64,000 nucleotides of DNA from Tumebacillus avium (GTDB taxonomy: Bacteria > Bacillota > Bacilli > Tumebacillales > Tumebacillaceae): contig NZ_CP021434.1 of assembly GCF_002162355.1 (NCBI RefSeq), forward strand, positions 900,501 to 964,500, in the 5' to 3' direction. Both the position numbers and the translations under genes were made by a program. Below are positions 62,935 through 64,000 of this stretch, in pieces (the stretch's first letter is position 1; each line of letters opens with the position of its first letter). The notes under the pieces are model-generated. The model was given only the letters and a program-made list of their open reading frames with translations, was not told where the DNA came from and did no database searches.

Positions 62935-64000
62935 TTACAATACAACTACCTCTTCTATACCAAGACGATTCCGAAGTTCTTGATCAAATTCTTTCGAACG
63001 GAAGGTTTCGACTAACAACTCCATCGCTCTGCTGCGCTCTTGGGCTGGAAACACCTCGAACACACAACGGCCATGTCCTCCCAACACCGATTCGATCTGT
63101 CGAACTGCATGCGGCGTCCCGGTATAAAGGTACATCAACCGCGAAAAAATATCCGCTGTAAATTGACAGACGTGTCCATGCCGGGCACTGTGTTCATCGT
63201 GCTTCAGGTGCATCATTGAACAGAAGCAGGTGCCTTCCTGCGGAATGAAATGATAGTGACCGTTCTGCAGTTCCTTCACCTCAATTGGGTATTGGTACGC
63301 TGTTTCCCCCAACAGCCGTAAAAGATTGTCATACGTCCTTGGCATCTCATCCGACACACGCAGCACTGCAGGCCAGTAGCTCGCAACAAGGCAAGAGGAC
63401 CAGAGATCGTAGATATCGGTTCGGGTGAACAGGTCAGATTCCACAGGGAAATTAAATTCATCGTACCAACCGTAATCGGTTGTCGAGTCTACGACACCGT
63501 CGTCCACACAGGTCTGAAACAAAGGCGCCCCCGGTGTTGGATAAAATGGGTTCGGAGTGCCGAAATGCATATCCGCTTTAATCAAGCTCACGATATCGTA
63601 GACCATTTCCTCGAGGGTTTCATCCGGAAAGCCGATAATGAGCGAAGTCCCCATCTTCAAACCATGGCTCTTAAACCAATCCAATGCGTTTTTGACACTC
63701 TTGATCGAAGTGAACGTCTTGCCCAAGAGCTTGAGACGGTTTGGATTCGTCGTCTCCAAACCGAAGAACAAGTCCTTGACCCCGGCTTTTGCCATTTTAT
63801 CCACAATATTCTGATTCATCTTGATAATTGTCATTCCATTAGGCAAACGGAACTCAATATCCAGATTCCGCTCGATGATCAGATCACAGATACGCTCCGC
63901 ACGGGACATATCGAATGAGAAGTTATCGTCCTCGAAGTGAAAGCTTCGGACGTTATGTTCCCTAATGTACCATTCAATTTCGTCCAGTACACATTCCGGA
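62935..64000 (-). CDS. Radical SAM protein (B12-binding type), C-terminal part
   Basis: About 354 residues of a gene that continues past the right edge. The visible part starts inside the radical SAM barrel (SFHFEDDNFSFDMSRAERIC; IEFRLPNGMTIIKMNQ; LFFGLETTNPNRLKLLGKTF), in the arrangement of cobalamin-dependent radical SAM enzymes. The CxxxCxxC cluster and the presumed B12 domain would lie outside. The C-terminal ~150 residues (GHYHFIPQEGTCFCSMMHLK) form an extra Cys/His-rich region of unknown role. Likely methyltransferase or other radical chemistry on a specialised metabolite; substrate unknown. Confidence 0.85.
   Translation of the reverse strand, partial: PECVLDEIEWYIREHNVRSFHFEDDNFSFDMSRAERICDLIIERNLDIEFRLPNGMTIIKMNQNIVDKMAKAGVKDLFFGLETTNPNRLKLLGKTFTSIKSVKNALDWFKSHGLKMGTSLIIGFPDETLEEMVYDIVSLIKADMHFGTPNPFYPTPGAPLFQTCVDDGVVDSTTDYGWYDEFNFPVESDLFTRTDIYDLWSSCLVASYWPAVLRVSDEMPRTYDNLLRLLGETAYQYPIEVKELQNGHYHFIPQEGTCFCSMMHLKHDEHSARHGHVCQFTADIFSRLMYLYTGTPHAVRQIESVLGGHGRCVFEVFPAQERSRAMELLVETFRSKEFDQELRNRLGIEEVVVL

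Overview
The window looks like a chromosome segment of a Gram-positive, spore-former-type Firmicute with fairly high G+C. The closest fit I can infer is a Bacillales/Alicyclobacillaceae member such as Tumebacillus; this is inference, because there is no rRNA in the window. Supporting features are strong AGGAGG-type ribosome binding sites with frequent TTG/GTG starts, a Bacillus-like TerD/TerC/TelA stress operon, an ECF sigma/anti-sigma pair, class I lanthipeptide-type leaders, a PadR/HAAS pair and an RRNPP (TPR regulator plus signal peptide) pair. No tRNA, rRNA, CRISPR array or complete insertion sequence was found.

Layout. 1-6111: the first genes of a nonribosomal peptide synthetase (NRPS) operon on the minus strand, running off the left edge, with its promoter. 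6241-12902: pyruvate carboxylase, a small FAD oxidoreductase and a GGDEF-EAL membrane protein. 12911-23640: a minus-strand Ter stress operon (degraded vWA gene, four TerD-type genes, TerC, then aldolase, phosphoribosyltransferase, StiP/PELOTA, HAD, XpaC-like and TelA genes) ending at a clear terminator. 23824-29209: Nudix hydrolase, Ogt, an orphan lanthipeptide precursor, a secreted SH3/NlpC-like protein, and a metalloprotease paired with a lipoprotein that carries the same accessory domain. 29440-36607: paired YdcZ transporters around a Crp/Fnr regulator, a pentapeptide protein, a LysE exporter, and a split PEP-synthase-like pair with an MFS pump. 36615-40728: two DUF1259 genes, a His-rich duplicated secreted protein, and an ECF sigma/anti-sigma pair. 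40740-48861: MFS pump, zinc alcohol dehydrogenase, TetR-MMPL operon, a second orphan lanthipeptide precursor, an AraC/GyrI regulator and an SGNH lipoprotein. 48869-53506: a separate one-gene NRPS (C-A-PCP-C) whose last condensation domain has lost its catalytic histidines. 53646-56778: AlkD-like repair protein, PadR/pentapeptide operon and a short-chain dehydrogenase. 56780-61600: an AT-richer, decayed region with relic genes, dispersed repeats, a 49-residue Cys/His peptide, a lipoprotein and an RRNPP quorum-sensing pair. 61594-64000: phosphoglucose isomerase behind a B12/radical SAM gene that runs off the right edge.

How the genes connect. Two NRPS loci and two lanthipeptide precursors mark a strain rich in secondary metabolites, with several efflux systems (MFS x2, MMPL, LysE, YdcZ) nearby. 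The alcohol dehydrogenase and the short-chain dehydrogenase, 13 kb apart, share a MerR-type promoter (dyad within a 19-bp spacer), so they probably answer one electrophile- or aldehyde-sensing regulator encoded elsewhere. The most novel items are the lanthipeptide precursor pair with matching leaders and promoters but no modification genes, the RRNPP regulator with its propeptide, the Ter operon with its nucleotide-like biosynthetic module and a broken vWA gene at its head, and the NRPS with a dead-looking terminal C domain.
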